Assembly (NCBI GenBank): GCA_030373145.1 | Contig: JAUCZK010000001.1 | Span: 186,001-250,000, forward strand | Source of the DNA: Cyanobium sp. CZS48M | GTDB taxonomy: Bacteria > Cyanobacteriota > Cyanobacteriia > PCC-6307 > Cyanobiaceae | Direction of reading: 5' to 3' | DNA length: 64,000 nucleotides | Position numbers and translations under genes: made by a program | Shown: positions 36,015 to 46,794 of the stretch, piece after piece | Numbering within the stretch: position 1 is the stretch's first letter | Layout: each line of letters opens with the position of its first letter | Notes under the pieces: generated by a model | Seen by the model: only the letters and a program-made list of their open reading frames with translations | Told to the model about the DNA's origin: nothing | The model's database searches: none

Positions 36015-37148
36015 TCAGGCCTGGCGGCTGAGGGCGGCAGCGCCCAGGGCCTGCTCCAGCCGGCCCCTGTCGAGGCGCAGGCCCAGCACCACCAGCTGCA
36101 GGCCGGGGCTGCTGTCGCTTGCGGCCTCTGACGGCTGGCGGTCGTACCAGCACTCGAGCCGCGGACCCACCGCCTGGATCTGCAGGGGCCGTGGCTTGCC
36201 GCTGTGCCGCAACCAGCCCTTCAGCCGCAGGATCCCCTGCTCGACGATCTGCTCCACCAGCAGGCGTTCCAGGACCTGGCGATCGAAGTCGCCCGGCAGC
36301 TGCAGCGCCAGCGATTGCATCGGCACATGGGTGTGGTCATGGACGTGGTCGTGGTCGTGGTGGCTGTGATCGTTGTCGTCGTGGTGGTGGTGATGATCCG
36401 AGCCCTGGGCGGCGCTGGTCGGCTCCACTCGCTCCAGACCCAGCAGCAGCTCGGTGGGGACCTCTCCGCGCACCATCGGCAGCACCTGCACTCCGGGGCG
36501 GCAGAGCGGCGCCAGTTGCCGCTGGATGGCCTCGCTCTGAGAGGCCTCGAGCCGATCGGCCCGGCTCATCAGCACCAGATCCGCCGCCGCCAGCTGGTCG
36601 CGGAAAAGATCCTCGAGGTCGCTGAGGTGATCGAGGCTGGGGTCGGCCGCCCGTTGACGCTCCAGGGCCGCCGGATCGCCCACCACGCTGCCCTGGGCCA
36701 GGGCTTCGCCATCCACCACCGCCACTACGCCATTGACGCGGGTGCGGGTGCGGATCTCGGGCCAGTGAAAGGCCTGCACCAACGGCTCGGGCAGGGCCAG
36801 GCCGCTGGTTTCGACCACGATGCCGTCGAGGCGGTCAGCCCTGGCCAGCAGGATCTGCATGGTGGGCAGGAACTCGTCTTGAACGGTGCAGCAGAGGCAG
36901 CCGTTGGCCAGCTCCACCAGCCGGTCCTCCAGCTCCTCCTCGGGGCAGAAGCCACAGCTGCGCAGCAGGGCTCCATCGATGCCCACTTCTCCGAATTCAT
37001 TGACCAGCACCGCCAGGCGCTGGCCGCTGTTGAGCAAGAGCTGGCGCAACAGGGTGGTTTTGCCGGCACCGAGAAATCCGGTCACCACGGTGACCGGCAG
37101 CCGCCCACTGGCGGGGGGCGCCAGTGGGGCTGAGGGTTGGGAGGTCAT
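36015..37148 (-). CDS. cobW: CobW-family GTPase with His-rich metal-binding loop
   Basis: A 377-residue G3E GTPase. The Walker A motif is GFLGAGKTTLLR (about 24-35) and the metal site CLCC at Cys84, Cys86 and Cys87. VNEFGEVGIDG and VVETSGLALPEPL are further G3E motifs. Residues 251-274 are a His/Asp-rich loop with 12 or more His, typical of metallochaperones that hold zinc or cobalt. A CobW_C domain follows. It starts 2 bp after hupE and is controlled by the same cobalamin riboswitch, so delivery of cobalt for B12 synthesis is the favoured role, although zinc chaperoning is possible. Confidence 0.93.
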   Translation of the reverse strand: MTSQPSAPLAPPASGRLPVTVVTGFLGAGKTTLLRQLLLNSGQRLAVLVNEFGEVGIDGALLRSCGFCPEEELEDRLVELANGCLCCTVQDEFLPTMQILLARADRLDGIVVETSGLALPEPLVQAFHWPEIRTRTRVNGVVAVVDGEALAQGSVVGDPAALERQRAADPSLDHLSDLEDLFRDQLAAADLVLMSRADRLEASQSEAIQRQLAPLCRPGVQVLPMVRGEVPTELLLGLERVEPTSAAQGSDHHHHHDDNDHSHHDHDHVHDHTHVPMQSLALQLPGDFDRQVLERLLVEQIVEQGILRLKGWLRHSGKPRPLQIQAVGPRLECWYDRQPSEAASDSSPGLQLVVLGLRLDRGRLEQALGAAALSRQA

Positions 37149-37150
37149 GG

Positions 37151-37783
37151 TCAGGGCACCAGCTGGGTCCAGGCGAACGTGCCGCCGATGCCCATCAGCA
37201 GCCCCGCCAGCAGCCGCAGGTTGGCGGGCTGGAGCCCCCGGGCCCAGGAACGCACCAGGGTGACGGCCACGATCAGCAAGGTCCCCTGGCTGATCAGCAG
37301 ACCGAGCAGGTAGGGGATCTGGGCCGAGATCGACCAGCCCAGCACCGGTTCGCTGAGCACACTGCCGTGCAGGGCGATGGCGGGCAGCAGGATCCAGCGG
37401 GGCCAGCGGCCCAGCACCACCAGCCCGGTGGCCACCAGCGAGAAGGCCACCAGCAGCTCGCTGCCGGGCAGCACGGGCAGCACCAGACCCAGGGCGGTGG
37501 ATCCCACCCCGATGGCGAGCAGGGCCATCACCCAGCGCAACGGTTGCTGCAGCCCCACCAGGCCGAGGCTGAGCAGAAAGAGCAGGTGGTCAGGACCGAG
37601 CAGCGGATGGCCCAGGCCACTGAGGAAACCAGCCATGGGCCCCTCTTTGAGCCCGAAGGCCGCCATCACATGGTGGGCCGAGGCCGGTGCCGCCAGCAGC
37701 GAGAGCAGCAGGAGGGGCAGCAAACCCAGCAGGGCAATCCCATGCCCAGAGTTGGAGTGCCCAGGGCGGGAGGCTTGGGGCAT
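37151..37783 (-). CDS. HupE/UreJ family membrane protein, likely cobalt or nickel transporter
   Basis: A 210-residue membrane protein of the HupE/UreJ family. After a signal segment (GIALLGLLPLLLLSLLAAPASAHHV) it has FLSGLGHPLLGPDHLLFLLSLGLVGL, the family's conserved H-(X)4-D-H metal motif, and about six membrane spans. HupE proteins bring nickel or cobalt into the cell. The start is the ATG at 37783; an ATG at 37834 would add a Pro-rich leader. It leads the hupE-cobW operon under a cobalamin riboswitch, so cobalt is the likely substrate. Confidence 0.88.
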   Translation of the reverse strand: MPQASRPGHSNSGHGIALLGLLPLLLLSLLAAPASAHHVMAAFGLKEGPMAGFLSGLGHPLLGPDHLLFLLSLGLVGLQQPLRWVMALLAIGVGSTALGLVLPVLPGSELLVAFSLVATGLVVLGRWPRWILLPAIALHGSVLSEPVLGWSISAQIPYLLGLLISQGTLLIVAVTLVRSWARGLQPANLRLLAGLLMGIGGTFAWTQLVP

Positions 37784-37867
37784 GGGTCGTGCTGGCTGAG
37801 GCAGCCGAGCCGGATCCCGGGAGAGGGAGAGCATGGTCTGGAGATCCGGTCCGCGCCGGCACGAGAG

Positions 37868-38010
37868 GGAGAACCGGCGGGTGTTCTGACTGGCTCATGC
37901 GGCGGCGGTTGACCGGAGCACGGGCTTCACAGCTGCGGGACAGCGCCGGGCTTGCACCGGACTTTCCCCCTTGCCCCCGGTGGCTGTTCCCCACCGGAAC
38001 CGGATTCGAA
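37868..38010 (-). promoter_or_regulatory. Cobalamin riboswitch upstream of hupE-cobW
   Basis: Read on the minus strand, the leader contains the core GGTGCAAGCCCGGCGCTGTC, then CCGCAGCTGTGAA (37921-37960), and the B12 box AGCCAGTCAGAACACCC (37879-37895). These conserved blocks of the cobalamin aptamer are in the right order and spacing. It lies in the 230 bp between the pentapeptide gene and the hupE start, so B12 should repress expression of hupE and cobW by masking translation or ending transcription. Outer limits are approximate. Confidence 0.85.
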
Positions 38011-38012
38011 TG

Positions 38013-38570
38013 CTACCGGCAGCCCAGGCTTTCAAGGGTGGACACCCCGGTGCTGGGGTTGACGCCATCGGCGCGGGAGCAGAGGGCCTTGACCTGGGAG
38101 AGATCCAGCACGGCATCACTGAAATCGGCCCCATCGATCTGGGCCCCGGTGAAGCGGCTCTGCATGAGCATGGCGTTGCGCAGCACGGCCCCGCTCAGGT
38201 CGGCCCCATCGAAGCGAGTGGCAAAGGCCACCGCGTCCTCGAGGTTGGCCGCGCTCAGGTTGCTGTTGCTGAGGTCGCTGGAGTTGAACACGGCCCCGCG
38301 CAGATCGCTGCCACTGAGGTCGTAGCCGCCCATCGAGGCTTTGAGGAACTCCTGCTGGCGCAGATCACGGCCGTGCATGTCGGGCTGCAGATCCTGCAGG
38401 GCCCGCTGTCCGCGCAGCTCCGGCGCCGTAATCGCCGCGGCGCTGCCCACCCCCACCACCAGCCAGCTGCCCACCAGCAGGATCAGGCCCGCCAGCAGCG
38501 GCCAGAAAGGGCGCTGGAGGCGTTGCCAGAAAGACGGGTGGAGGCTGGAGCCCCGAAGAGCAGACGACAC
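38013..38570 (-). CDS. Pentapeptide-repeat protein, probably exported to the lumen or periplasm
   Basis: A 185-residue protein from the GTG at 38570. A hydrophobic stretch, [25 protein letters not shown], serves as signal or anchor. About ten pentapeptide repeats follow with the A(D/N)LXX pattern, such as [32 protein letters not shown] and [17 protein letters not shown]-terminal pair of Cys (LCSRADG and LGCR) could form a disulfide. Similar proteins reside in the thylakoid lumen; the role is unknown. An ATG at 38663 would overlap upp, so I prefer the shorter start. Confidence 0.8.
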   Translation of the reverse strand: MSSALRGSSLHPSFWQRLQRPFWPLLAGLILLVGSWLVVGVGSAAAITAPELRGQRALQDLQPDMHGRDLRQQEFLKASMGGYDLSGSDLRGAVFNSSDLSNSNLSAANLEDAVAFATRFDGADLSGAVLRNAMLMQSRFTGAQIDGADFSDAVLDLSQVKALCSRADGVNPSTGVSTLESLGCR

Positions 38571-38604
38571 GGCGCACGTAGCGTGACCCCTCAAGCTATG
38601 GCAC

Positions 38605-39288
38605 ATGAGCATGTCGCTGCGGGTGGTCGTTCCACCCCACCCCCTGATCGCCCACTGGCTCACCGTGCTGCGGGATCAACAGACCCCCTCGCCGCTGTTC
38701 GCCACCGCCATGGCCGAACTGGGCCGCTGGCTCACCTACGAAGCCGTGCGTGAGTGGTTGCCCCAGCTGCCCCTGCAGGTGCAGACCCCCCTGGCCGTCT
38801 GCGACGGGATGGTGGTGGACCCCTCGGTGCCGGTGCTGGCGGTGCCGGTGCTGCGGGCCGGGCTGGGGCTATGGGATGGCGCCAGAGCGGTGTTGCCCTC
38901 CGCCCGCGTGGCCCATGTGGGTCTGGTGCGGGATGAGCGCACGGGTGAGGCCAGCTGCTACCTCGATTCCCTACCGGAGCGCATCGGTGAGCGGGTGGGG
39001 GTAATGGTCTTCGATCCGATGCTGGCCACCGGTGGCAGCCTGATCCAGGTGCTGGAGCGCCTCGAGGCCATGGGAGTGAGCGGCCAACGGCTACTCGTGA
39101 TCACGGCCCTGGCGGCCAGCCCGGGCCTCACGGCCGTCGGCAGGCGCTTTCCGGATCTCAGGGTGTACACGGCCTGCATCGATCCCGAGCTCGACGGGGC
39201 CTTCCGCATCGTTCCCGGCCTCGGCGATGCCGGCGATCGTCTCTACGGCTCCCAGTCGCCGCAGTTTCCAGCGGAAGCTCAGACCTAG
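38605..39288 (+). CDS. upp: Uracil phosphoribosyltransferase
   Basis: A 227-residue UPRTase that makes UMP from uracil and PRPP. The opening [31 protein letters not shown] and the [22 protein letters not shown] block are typical. The PRPP site is [45 protein letters not shown] at the C-terminus contains the uracil-binding loop. The start is the ATG at 38605, with a second ATG two codons later. It is divergent from the pentapeptide gene. Confidence 0.94.
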   Translation: MSMSLRVVVPPHPLIAHWLTVLRDQQTPSPLFATAMAELGRWLTYEAVREWLPQLPLQVQTPLAVCDGMVVDPSVPVLAVPVLRAGLGLWDGARAVLPSARVAHVGLVRDERTGEASCYLDSLPERIGERVGVMVFDPMLATGGSLIQVLERLEAMGVSGQRLLVITALAASPGLTAVGRRFPDLRVYTACIDPELDGAFRIVPGLGDAGDRLYGSQSPQFPAEAQT

Positions 39289-39327
39289 GCTCGCGCGATT
39301 CCCCCCTTCGCCTCGCCCCTCGAGCCC

Positions 39328-40692
39328 ATGGCCGTCGCCACCCCCTCCGGCAGCCCCCTGACCCTGGGCTCCAACGCCGGTGAGGGCCGGAGGCACAGCC
39401 TGCGGGGAACGGTGCGGGTGCCGGGTGATAAATCGATCTCCCACCGGGCCCTGCTCTTCGGTGCCATCGCCGAAGGTGAGACCCGCATCGAGGGACTGCT
39501 GCCCGCCGAGGATCCCCTCAGCACCGCCGCCTGCCTGCGGGCCATGGGCGTGAGCATCAGCCCGATCCAGGCCGGTGCAGCGGTGCTGGTGCAGGGAGTG
39601 GGCCTCGATGGCCTGCAGGAACCCGAGGATGTGCTCGATTGCGGCAATTCCGGCACCACCATGCGCCTGATGCTGGGGCTGCTGGCGGGCCGCCGCGGCC
39701 GCCATTTCGTGCTCAATGGTGATGCGTCGCTGCGCCGACGGCCGATGGCCCGGGTGGGGCAGCCCCTGGCCACCATGGGCGCCCTGATCCATGGCCGGGC
39801 GGGCGCCAACTTCGCCCCCCTGGCGATCGAAGGGCACCAGCTCCATGGCGCCGTGATAGGCACTCCCGTGGCCTCGGCCCAGGTGAAATCGGCGCTGCTG
39901 CTGGCGGCCCTCACGGCCAGTGGCTCCACCACCGTGATCGAGCCGGCCCGCTCCCGCGACCACAGCGAACGCATGCTCAGGGCCTTCGGCGCCAGCCTCG
40001 AGGTGGGTGGCGACATGGGACGCATGATCTGTCTTCACCCTGGCTCCAGCCTGCGGGGGCTGACGGTGGTGGTGCCGGGTGACATCAGCTCGGCGGCCTT
40101 CTGGCTGGTGGCCGCCGCCATCACCCCCGGAGCAGAGATCACTGTGGAGAACGTGGGTCTTAATCCCACCCGCACCGGCATCCTCGAGGTGCTGGAGCAG
40201 ATGGAGGTTCAGCTGGAGGTGCTCAACCCCCGCGATGTGGCCGGTGAGCCGGTGGGGGACCTGCGCGTCAGCCATGGTCCGCTCAAGGCCTTTGAGATCG
40301 GTGGCGATCTCATCCCGCGCCTGGTGGATGAAATCCCGATCCTGGCGGTGGCGGCCTGCTGCGCCGAGGGGGTGAGCCGAATCCGCGATGCCGAGGAACT
40401 GCGCGTGAAGGAAACCGACCGCCTGGCGGTGATGGCCCGCCAGCTGGGGGCGATGGGGGCTGATCTGGAGGAAACCGCCGATGGGATGGTGATTCAAGGT
40501 GGCCGCCCGCTCCATGGCGCTGAGCTCGACAGCGAAACCGATCACCGGGTGGCCATGAGCCTGGCGGTGGCGGCCCAGGTGGCCGGCAGCGCCAGCCGGC
40601 TGCACCGCAGTGAGGCGGCGGCCGTGTCCTACCCGGGCTTCTGGGAGGATCTGGCGCGCCTGCAGCTCGCCCCCTCCGGCGCGGCGGGGTGA
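39328..40692 (+). CDS. aroA: 3-phosphoshikimate 1-carboxyvinyltransferase (EPSP synthase)
   Basis: A 454-residue EPSP synthase of the shikimate pathway. Segments include [96 protein letters not shown], and the C-terminal [32 protein letters not shown] and [13 protein letters not shown]. The catalytic Lys, Arg and Asp/Glu positions look intact. It overlaps the next gene by 4 bp at its stop. Confidence 0.96.
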   Translation: MAVATPSGSPLTLGSNAGEGRRHSLRGTVRVPGDKSISHRALLFGAIAEGETRIEGLLPAEDPLSTAACLRAMGVSISPIQAGAAVLVQGVGLDGLQEPEDVLDCGNSGTTMRLMLGLLAGRRGRHFVLNGDASLRRRPMARVGQPLATMGALIHGRAGANFAPLAIEGHQLHGAVIGTPVASAQVKSALLLAALTASGSTTVIEPARSRDHSERMLRAFGASLEVGGDMGRMICLHPGSSLRGLTVVVPGDISSAAFWLVAAAITPGAEITVENVGLNPTRTGILEVLEQMEVQLEVLNPRDVAGEPVGDLRVSHGPLKAFEIGGDLIPRLVDEIPILAVAACCAEGVSRIRDAEELRVKETDRLAVMARQLGAMGADLEETADGMVIQGGRPLHGAELDSETDHRVAMSLAVAAQVAGSASRLHRSEAAAVSYPGFWEDLARLQLAPSGAAG

Positions 40693-41660
40693 CGCCCAAG
40701 GCTCCGGCCACGAGCCATCTCAGCCCGCGGATCACCGACGACGGCAGCTTCAGCCTGCACAGCGCCGAGTTCGCTGAGGGGTTCCATTCCCGCAGGGGCG
40801 CCCTGCTGGAAGCGCGCTGCACCTATGTGCGTCCAGCCCAGCTGGAGCGCTTCGACGCCGGCGAGGAGCTGACGCTGGTGGACGTCTGTGTGGGGCTGGG
40901 CACCAACAGCGCCGCGCTGCTGGAAGAGGCGGCTCCCCTGGGGATCCGTCTGCGCTGGTTCGGCCTGGAGATCGATCCGGCCCCTCTGGCCCTGGCCCTG
41001 GCGGAGCCCTGCTTTCGCCGCCAGTGGCAGCCGGCGCTCGGGCTGGATCTGCTCCACCAGTTGCAGAACAGCGGCCGCTGGCTGAGCCCCCACGGCCGGG
41101 GCGAGATGCTCTGGGGGGATGCCCGCCAGCAGATCGAGGCGCTGCTGGAACAGGCCGCCGGGCGCTGCGATCTGGTGATGCTCGATGCCTTCTCGCCGCG
41201 CCATTGCCCCCAGCTCTGGAGCGAGGAGTTCCTGGCTGCGCTGTCTGGGCTCTTGGCCCCCCGCGGGCGCCTGCTGACCTATTGCTCGGCCGCCGCCCCC
41301 CGCCGCAGCTTGGCGGCGGCGGGCCTGCAGCTGGCGGCGCTGCGATCCAAAGCCGCCAACCCAGGGGCTGAAACTGGCGAAGACCTTGGTGACGACCTTG
41401 GTGATGACCCAAACGGGGCCTGGAGCGCCGGCACCGTGGCAGGCCCGCAGCTGGAGCCGTCGTCGCCCTGGTGGCGGCCCCTATCAGCGATGGAGCGGGA
41501 GCATCTGCTGAGCCGTGCCGGCGAGCCCTACCGCGATCCCGCGGGCAGGGCTGAAGCGAACTCGATCCTGGCCGATCGTCTCCGCGCCCAGGCTCTCAGT
41601 GGGGCGGAGCCGGCCAGCGCCTGGCGCCGCCGCTGGGGTCTGCCGGGAGGGGCCCGGTAG
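40689..41660 (+). CDS. MnmC-like SAM-dependent methyltransferase (DUF752 type)
   Basis: A 323-residue protein similar to the methyltransferase domain of MnmC, which completes 5-methylaminomethyl-2-thiouridine at the tRNA wobble position. It opens with [32 protein letters not shown], then has the SAM motif [28 protein letters not shown] and [22 protein letters not shown]. The oxidoreductase domain of bifunctional MnmC is absent. The GTG start overlaps the aroA stop. An acidic insert with repeated GDDLGDDP lies near residue 245. Confidence 0.85.
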   Translation: MTPKAPATSHLSPRITDDGSFSLHSAEFAEGFHSRRGALLEARCTYVRPAQLERFDAGEELTLVDVCVGLGTNSAALLEEAAPLGIRLRWFGLEIDPAPLALALAEPCFRRQWQPALGLDLLHQLQNSGRWLSPHGRGEMLWGDARQQIEALLEQAAGRCDLVMLDAFSPRHCPQLWSEEFLAALSGLLAPRGRLLTYCSAAAPRRSLAAAGLQLAALRSKAANPGAETGEDLGDDLGDDPNGAWSAGTVAGPQLEPSSPWWRPLSAMEREHLLSRAGEPYRDPAGRAEANSILADRLRAQALSGAEPASAWRRRWGLPGGAR

Positions 41661-41689
41661 ATTCCGTGCCCAGCCGCCTTGATCCGCCG

Positions 41690-43042
41690 ATGCTCGCCGT
41701 TGCCGTGCTGGCCGCAGGAAAGGGCACCCGGATGAAGAGCGACCGGCCCAAGGTGCTGCAATCCCTGGCGGGGGCCACCCTGGTGGAGCGGGTGCTGGCC
41801 AGTTGCCGCCACCTCGACCCCCAGCGCCAGCTGTTGATCGTGGGCCACCAGGCCGAGCGGGTGCGTTCCTCCCTGGCCCATCTAGAGGGGCTGGAGTTCG
41901 CCCTGCAGCAACCCCAGAACGGCACCGGCCATGCCGTGCAACAACTGCTCGGCCCCCTGGAGGGGTTCGAGGGGGAGCTGCTGGTGCTCAATGGCGATGT
42001 GCCCCTGCTGCGGCCCTCCACCCTGGAGTCTTTGCTGGAGCGGCATCGGGCCTCGGGCGCCGCGGTGAGCCTGCTCACGGCCCGGCTGGCTAACCCCAGT
42101 GGCTATGGCCGGGTGTTCACCGACGAGCTGGGTCAGGTGGAGGCGATCGTGGAGCACCGCGACTGCAGCGAGGAGCAGCGCCGCAACGACCTCACCAATG
42201 CCGGCATCTACTGCTTCAACTGGCGCGCCCTGGCTGAGGTGCTGCCGCAGCTGAGCACTGATAACGACCAGGGGGAGCTCTACCTCACCGACACCGTGGC
42301 GATGCTCAGCCCGGCGGTGCACGTGGAGGTGGCGGACCCCGCCGAAATCGCCGGCATCAACGACCGGATGCAGCTGGCTCAGTGTGAGATCGCCCTGCAG
42401 GAGCGGCTGCGCTCCCACTGGATGGCGGAGGGGGTGAGCTTCGTGGATCCCGCCAGCTGCACCCTCAGCGAGGGCACCCGCTTCGGTCGGGATGTGCTGG
42501 TGGAGCCCCAGTGCCATTTCCGGGGCCGCACCAACATCGGCAGCGGTTGCCGCATCGGCCCCGGCTGCCTGATCGAGGACAGCCAGCTCGAGGACGACGT
42601 GGAAGTGCTCTATTCGGTGCTGCGTGAGGTGAGCGTGGCCGTCGGCTGCGTGGTGGGTCCCTTCGCCCAGCTGCGCTCGGGAGCGCGGCTGGAGAGGGGA
42701 TGCCGCATCGGCAATTTCGTCGAGGTCAAGAACAGCCACCTGGCCGCCGGCTGCAAGGCCAACCACCTCAGCTACCTCGGCGATGCTGATCTGGGGGCGG
42801 GAGTGAACGTGGGGGCGGGCACGATCACCGCCAACTACGACGGCGTGCGCAAGCACCGCACGGTGATCGGTGCCGGCAGCAAGACGGGCGCCAATTCGGT
42901 GCTGGTGGCGCCGATCGTGCTCGGTGCCGGCGTGACCGTGGGGGCGGGCTCCACCCTCACCCGTGATGTACCCGCCGGTGCCCTGGCCCTGGGACGCGCC
43001 CCCCAGCTGATCAAGACCGACTGGAGTCCGCCGCGGGGCTGA
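41690..43042 (+). CDS. glmU: Bifunctional UDP-N-acetylglucosamine pyrophosphorylase / glucosamine-1-phosphate N-acetyltransferase
   Basis: A 450-residue GlmU making UDP-GlcNAc for peptidoglycan and surface polymers. The uridylyltransferase domain has [17 protein letters not shown] (about 8-24) and the nucleotide motif NGDVPLL. The C-terminal left-handed beta-helix includes [44 protein letters not shown] and [36 protein letters not shown], with the catalytic His and Asn. The start is the ATG at 41690; the GTG at 41666 adds eight residues. It overlaps murF by 32 bp tail to tail. Confidence 0.96.
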   Translation: MLAVAVLAAGKGTRMKSDRPKVLQSLAGATLVERVLASCRHLDPQRQLLIVGHQAERVRSSLAHLEGLEFALQQPQNGTGHAVQQLLGPLEGFEGELLVLNGDVPLLRPSTLESLLERHRASGAAVSLLTARLANPSGYGRVFTDELGQVEAIVEHRDCSEEQRRNDLTNAGIYCFNWRALAEVLPQLSTDNDQGELYLTDTVAMLSPAVHVEVADPAEIAGINDRMQLAQCEIALQERLRSHWMAEGVSFVDPASCTLSEGTRFGRDVLVEPQCHFRGRTNIGSGCRIGPGCLIEDSQLEDDVEVLYSVLREVSVAVGCVVGPFAQLRSGARLERGCRIGNFVEVKNSHLAAGCKANHLSYLGDADLGAGVNVGAGTITANYDGVRKHRTVIGAGSKTGANSVLVAPIVLGAGVTVGAGSTLTRDVPAGALALGRAPQLIKTDWSPPRG

Positions 43043-44462
43043 GCCCCTGCTCCAGCAGCGGCAGCAGACGCTCCAGGGCCACCCCCCGGCTGGCCTTCAG
43101 CAGCAGGTGGTCGCCGGGCTCCAGCCAGCCCAGCAGCGTTTCGGCGGCTTCGGCGGGTGCATCGAGCCGTTGCAGCCGCGGCAGGCCGGCGGCCCCCGCC
43201 AGCAGGGCGTCCCCTTCGCTGCCGCCCGCCACGATCACCAGGCCATCGAGCCCGAGGGCCTGGACCCGCTCCCCCACCCGGCGATGCAGCTCGGTGCTCT
43301 GCTCCCCCAGCTCGAGCATGGTGCCCAGGACCGCGAAGCGTCGACCTGGCTGGGCCGCCAGCAGATCCAGGGCCGCCAGCATCGCTTCGGGGGAGGCGTT
43401 GTAGGTCTCATCGAGCACCTCGACCCCCCCGAGGCGCAGCCGCCGGCTGCGCCCGCCCGGCAGGGCCACCTCCAGCCGGTGCAAGGCCAGGGGATCCACC
43501 CCCAGTTCGCTGGCCACCGCCAGGGCCAGCAGCAGGTTGCGGGCATTGTGGCGGCCCGGCAAGGGCAGCTCGGTGCTGTGCTTCGCCGCCCCCGGCTGCG
43601 CCTGCCCCCAGATCAGCCGCTCGCCGTCGGCTCCGGCCTCCAGGCGGCCCAGCAGCTGGGCCGGTTGAGGACCCGGCGGATCGCCTTGAAGGGCCACGCG
43701 GATCACCCGGCCACCCCAGACGGCGGCGAGACTGGCTTCCAGCAGGGGATCACCGGCCGGGATCACCACCAGTCCATCGGCGCGCAGGGCCGTGACGATC
43801 TCGCACTTGGCGGTGGCGATGGCCTCACGGCTGCCCAGACGGCCGATGTGGGCGGTGCCGATGTTGGTGATCACGGTGATGTCGGGTTCGGCGCAGCGGC
43901 TGAGCCGCTCGATCTCCCCCAGACCGCGCATGCCCATCTCCACCACCACGGCCCGGTGCCCTGCGTCGGCCTTGAGCAGGGTGAGCGGCACGCCGATGTC
44001 GTTGTTCTCGTTGCCCACACTGGCGAGCACCGGCCCGAGGGGGGCCAGCACGGAACGGATCAGTTCGCGGGTCGTGGTCTTGCCGGCTGAGCCGGTCACG
44101 GCGATCACCGGGGCCTTGCCCTGGCGGCGCCAGAGGCGCCCCAGCTGCTGGTAGGCCGCCTGGGTGTCCTCCACCAGCCAGATCCGGCCGCCGCTCGAGC
44201 GCACCAGGCCTTCGGCCTGCTCGGGGCTGAGGTGGTCGCGCTGGGCCAGGGCCCCCAGGGCCCCCTGTTCCAGCGCCGCCGCCAGGAAGCGATGGCCATC
44301 GAAGCGCTCCCCCACCAGCGGCACGAACAGGCAGCCGCTCTCCAGCTCGCGGCTGTCGCTGCTGACCCCGCTGAAGTGGGCCGCTGGATCAGCGGGAGCG
44401 GCTTCGATCGGCGGTCCCCACAGCTCCACCAGGTTCGCCAGCCGCATCGCTTCCGCCCGCAT
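43011..44462 (-). CDS. murF: UDP-N-acetylmuramoyl-tripeptide--D-alanyl-D-alanine ligase
   Basis: A 483-residue Mur ligase that adds D-Ala-D-Ala to the peptidoglycan precursor. The ATP loop is [18 protein letters not shown]; also visible are [71 protein letters not shown], and [20 protein letters not shown]. The start is the ATG at 44462; an ATG five codons later (44447, [11 protein letters not shown]) fits the family opening. The previous gene's end overlaps it by about 70 bp. The 3' end overlaps glmU. Confidence 0.95.
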   Translation of the reverse strand: MRAEAMRLANLVELWGPPIEAAPADPAAHFSGVSSDSRELESGCLFVPLVGERFDGHRFLAAALEQGALGALAQRDHLSPEQAEGLVRSSGGRIWLVEDTQAAYQQLGRLWRRQGKAPVIAVTGSAGKTTTRELIRSVLAPLGPVLASVGNENNDIGVPLTLLKADAGHRAVVVEMGMRGLGEIERLSRCAEPDITVITNIGTAHIGRLGSREAIATAKCEIVTALRADGLVVIPAGDPLLEASLAAVWGGRVIRVALQGDPPGPQPAQLLGRLEAGADGERLIWGQAQPGAAKHSTELPLPGRHNARNLLLALAVASELGVDPLALHRLEVALPGGRSRRLRLGGVEVLDETYNASPEAMLAALDLLAAQPGRRFAVLGTMLELGEQSTELHRRVGERVQALGLDGLVIVAGGSEGDALLAGAAGLPRLQRLDAPAEAAETLLGWLEPGDHLLLKASRGVALERLLPLLEQGLSPAADSSRS

Positions 44463-45183
44463 GGAATGAATCGAGCAGAATCATGCCGCCGCCCAGGACG
44501 GCCGTCCGGCCCACGGCCGCACCGCCTGGCTCGAGCAGCCGCAGCTGCTCATAGCCCAGGCCAAGGGCCTGCTGCCACCACTGCTGCGCCAGCCGTTGGC
44601 GCTCGCCCTCAGGCAGGGTCTGGAACGCCGCTGAAATCCGCAGGTTCAGCAACGTGGCGCCGCCGCTGGCTGGGGCCGACAGCACCAGGCCTGAGTCATC
44701 GCTGAACCCTGGCGGCAGAACAACCGGGGCGCTGCTGAGGGTGCTTGCGTCCCTAGTGCCAGGGACATCGTTCTGGGGATCCGGCTCTTGCTCGGGCGTC
44801 GTTTCTCCGGCTGCAGCGGAGTCCATGGCTGCAGCGGAGTCGAAGGCCACGGCTGCTTCCTCCCTGGAGCCCTCGCCGGCTTCCATCGATGCCGGAAACG
44901 CATCGATGGCTGGGCCCTGAGCGCCCGCTGGACGCCACTGCCGAACCGTGACACTTCCCGCCAGCGTCAGCAGGATCACGGCCAGCAGCAGCACAGCAGG
45001 CCAGAAGAGGGTGGCCTGACGCCGAGGCCAGAACGCTGGCAGGGGCAGATCTCCCTGCCACTGGCGTCGCCACAGCCTCCTGAGGGCCAGCCCACAGCTG
45101 GCGGCCACGGCGCGCAGATCGCGCCCCAGGGCCCGCCAGGGGCTTTCGTAAACGACCGGCAGCTCAGAGCCGGAGCGCTCCAT
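44389..45183 (-). CDS. Single-span membrane protein, function unknown
   Basis: A 264-residue protein with a basic cytosolic N-terminus (LRRLWRRQWQ), one membrane span (FWPAVLLLAVILLTLAGSVTV, about 60-80), and an acidic, Ser/Ala-rich external region. A more ordered part, LLNLRISAAFQTLPEGERQRLAQQWWQQALGLGYEQLRLLEPGGAAVGRTAVLGGGMILL, lies near the C-terminus. I do not recognise a family. It starts 2 bp after the glgA stop and its end overlaps the murF start, so glgA, this gene and murF may be one operon, linking storage and cell-wall genes by position only. Confidence 0.7.
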   Translation of the reverse strand: MERSGSELPVVYESPWRALGRDLRAVAASCGLALRRLWRRQWQGDLPLPAFWPRRQATLFWPAVLLLAVILLTLAGSVTVRQWRPAGAQGPAIDAFPASMEAGEGSREEAAVAFDSAAAMDSAAAGETTPEQEPDPQNDVPGTRDASTLSSAPVVLPPGFSDDSGLVLSAPASGGATLLNLRISAAFQTLPEGERQRLAQQWWQQALGLGYEQLRLLEPGGAAVGRTAVLGGGMILLDSFHAGGSDAAGEPGGAVGTADRSRSR

Positions 45184-45185
45184 GC

Positions 45186-46721
45186 TCAGCCCTGGCCGCG
45201 GCGCAGCAGGGCAGAGAGCGGATTGCGGGGACCGCCGCCGCCTTCCGCCCGGGAGGCTGGGGCCGAGCCACCGGAGGGGACGAGGCTGGGGTCGGCCTCC
45301 TGACCGAGGGAGAACTGCTCCACATCGGCGGCCGATGGGGTGGGTTGTTTCACTCCGCGCACATCGCGGTACATGGCGTCGTACTCCAGGGCCGAGCGGG
45401 TCCAGCTGTGGTCCACCGCCATGGCACGCAACTGCAGTTCCCGCCAGCTGTAACTGTGGCGATAGGCCTCCCAGGAACGCACGATGGTGGTGTAAAAATC
45501 CACCGGCTCATAGCGATCGAAGCAGAAGCCCGTGCCGCTGTGCTCGGCGGGCACATGGGGCTGGACGGTGTCCACCAGGCCACCCACCTTGCGCACGATC
45601 GGGATGCAGCCGTAGCGCATCGCCAGCATCTGGCTGATGCCACAGGGTTCAAAGCGACTGGGCATCAGGAAGGCATCGGCGCCCGCATAGATCAACCGGG
45701 CTAGGGCATCGTCGTAGGTGAGGAAGACGGAGAAGCGGCCGGGATGGCGGGAGGCCATCTGCCAGAGGCCCGATTCATAGTGGCGGTCGCCTGTTCCCAA
45801 CACCACGATCTGGCTGTCGGAATAGGCCAGCACCCGGTCGGCCACCTGCAGCAGCAGGTCCACACCCTTCTGGTCCACCAGGCGGCTCACCATCCCCATC
45901 AGATAGGTGTTGGGATTGACCCCCAGCCCCATGCGCTCCTGCAGCACCCGCTTGTTGGTGGCCCTCGGGGCCATGTCGGTGGCGCTGTAGCAAGCCGGCA
46001 GCAGCGTGTCGGTGGCGGGGTTCCAGGCTTCGGTGTCGATGCCGTTGAGGATGCCGCGCAACTTGCCGCTGATGTAATTCAGCAGGCCATCGAGGCGCTC
46101 TCCGTATTCGGGCGTGCGGATCTCCTGGGCATAGGTGGGGGAGACGGCATTGACCCGATCGGCATAGAGCAGGGCGGCGGCCATGGTGTGGTCCCCCTGC
46201 ATGTACCAGGGGATCCAGGTCATGCGCTCGAGTTTCCAGCGCCAGGGGCCCTGATATTCGAGGTTGTGGATGGTGAAGACCGTGCTGATCTCAGGGTCCT
46301 GGTGCATCCAGACCGGGATCATGCCGGTGTGCCAGTCGTGGCAGTGAAAGACCTCGGGCTTCCAGTGGTTCCAGGCGAATTCAGCGGCGGCGTTGGCGAA
46401 GAAGGTGAAGCGCCAATCCTCATCCTCTCCGCCGTAGATCCGCTCGGGATCGAAGACCGGATGGCCGATGAGATAAAGCGGTAAGCCATGGGTCGGATGG
46501 CGGGTTTCATAGACCGCGAACTCGTTGCCCATGGCCCGGCCTCGCCAGACCGGCTCAAGGGGGATCTCCAGTTGGCTCCAGAGCTTGCTGTAGCCCGGCA
46601 TGATCGTGCGCACATCGTGGCCGAGGGCCGCCACCGCCGGCGGCAGTGAGCCCACCACATCACCCATCCCCCCCACTTTGATCATCGGGGCGCACTCGGC
46701 GGCGGCGAACAACACGCGCAT
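45186..46721 (-). CDS. glgA: Glycogen synthase (ADP-glucose type)
   Basis: A 511-residue GT5 enzyme that extends glycogen from ADP-glucose. The N-terminal ADP-glucose loop is [14 protein letters not shown], a KVGG variant of KTGGL. The [31 protein letters not shown] block and the C-terminal [17 protein letters not shown] and [19 protein letters not shown] are classic. [13 protein letters not shown] is also typical. The C-terminal 40 residues are Ser/Gly-rich and unlikely to be catalytic. The start ATG is at 46721. Cytosolic. Confidence 0.96.
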   Translation of the reverse strand: MRVLFAAAECAPMIKVGGMGDVVGSLPPAVAALGHDVRTIMPGYSKLWSQLEIPLEPVWRGRAMGNEFAVYETRHPTHGLPLYLIGHPVFDPERIYGGEDEDWRFTFFANAAAEFAWNHWKPEVFHCHDWHTGMIPVWMHQDPEISTVFTIHNLEYQGPWRWKLERMTWIPWYMQGDHTMAAALLYADRVNAVSPTYAQEIRTPEYGERLDGLLNYISGKLRGILNGIDTEAWNPATDTLLPACYSATDMAPRATNKRVLQERMGLGVNPNTYLMGMVSRLVDQKGVDLLLQVADRVLAYSDSQIVVLGTGDRHYESGLWQMASRHPGRFSVFLTYDDALARLIYAGADAFLMPSRFEPCGISQMLAMRYGCIPIVRKVGGLVDTVQPHVPAEHSGTGFCFDRYEPVDFYTTIVRSWEAYRHSYSWRELQLRAMAVDHSWTRSALEYDAMYRDVRGVKQPTPSAADVEQFSLGQEADPSLVPSGGSAPASRAEGGGGPRNPLSALLRRGQG

Positions 46722-46794
46722 GGGGAGAACGCAGGGAAGAGCCGAACTCTACGTTTGCTGCCCGGCTACGCCCGCCGGACTACAACCCGGGGGC

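Noticed and set aside
36204-37133. 309-residue frame with a Val-rich run antisense to cobW
   Set aside because: The Val run is the reverse strand of the His/Asp codons in CobW's metal loop.
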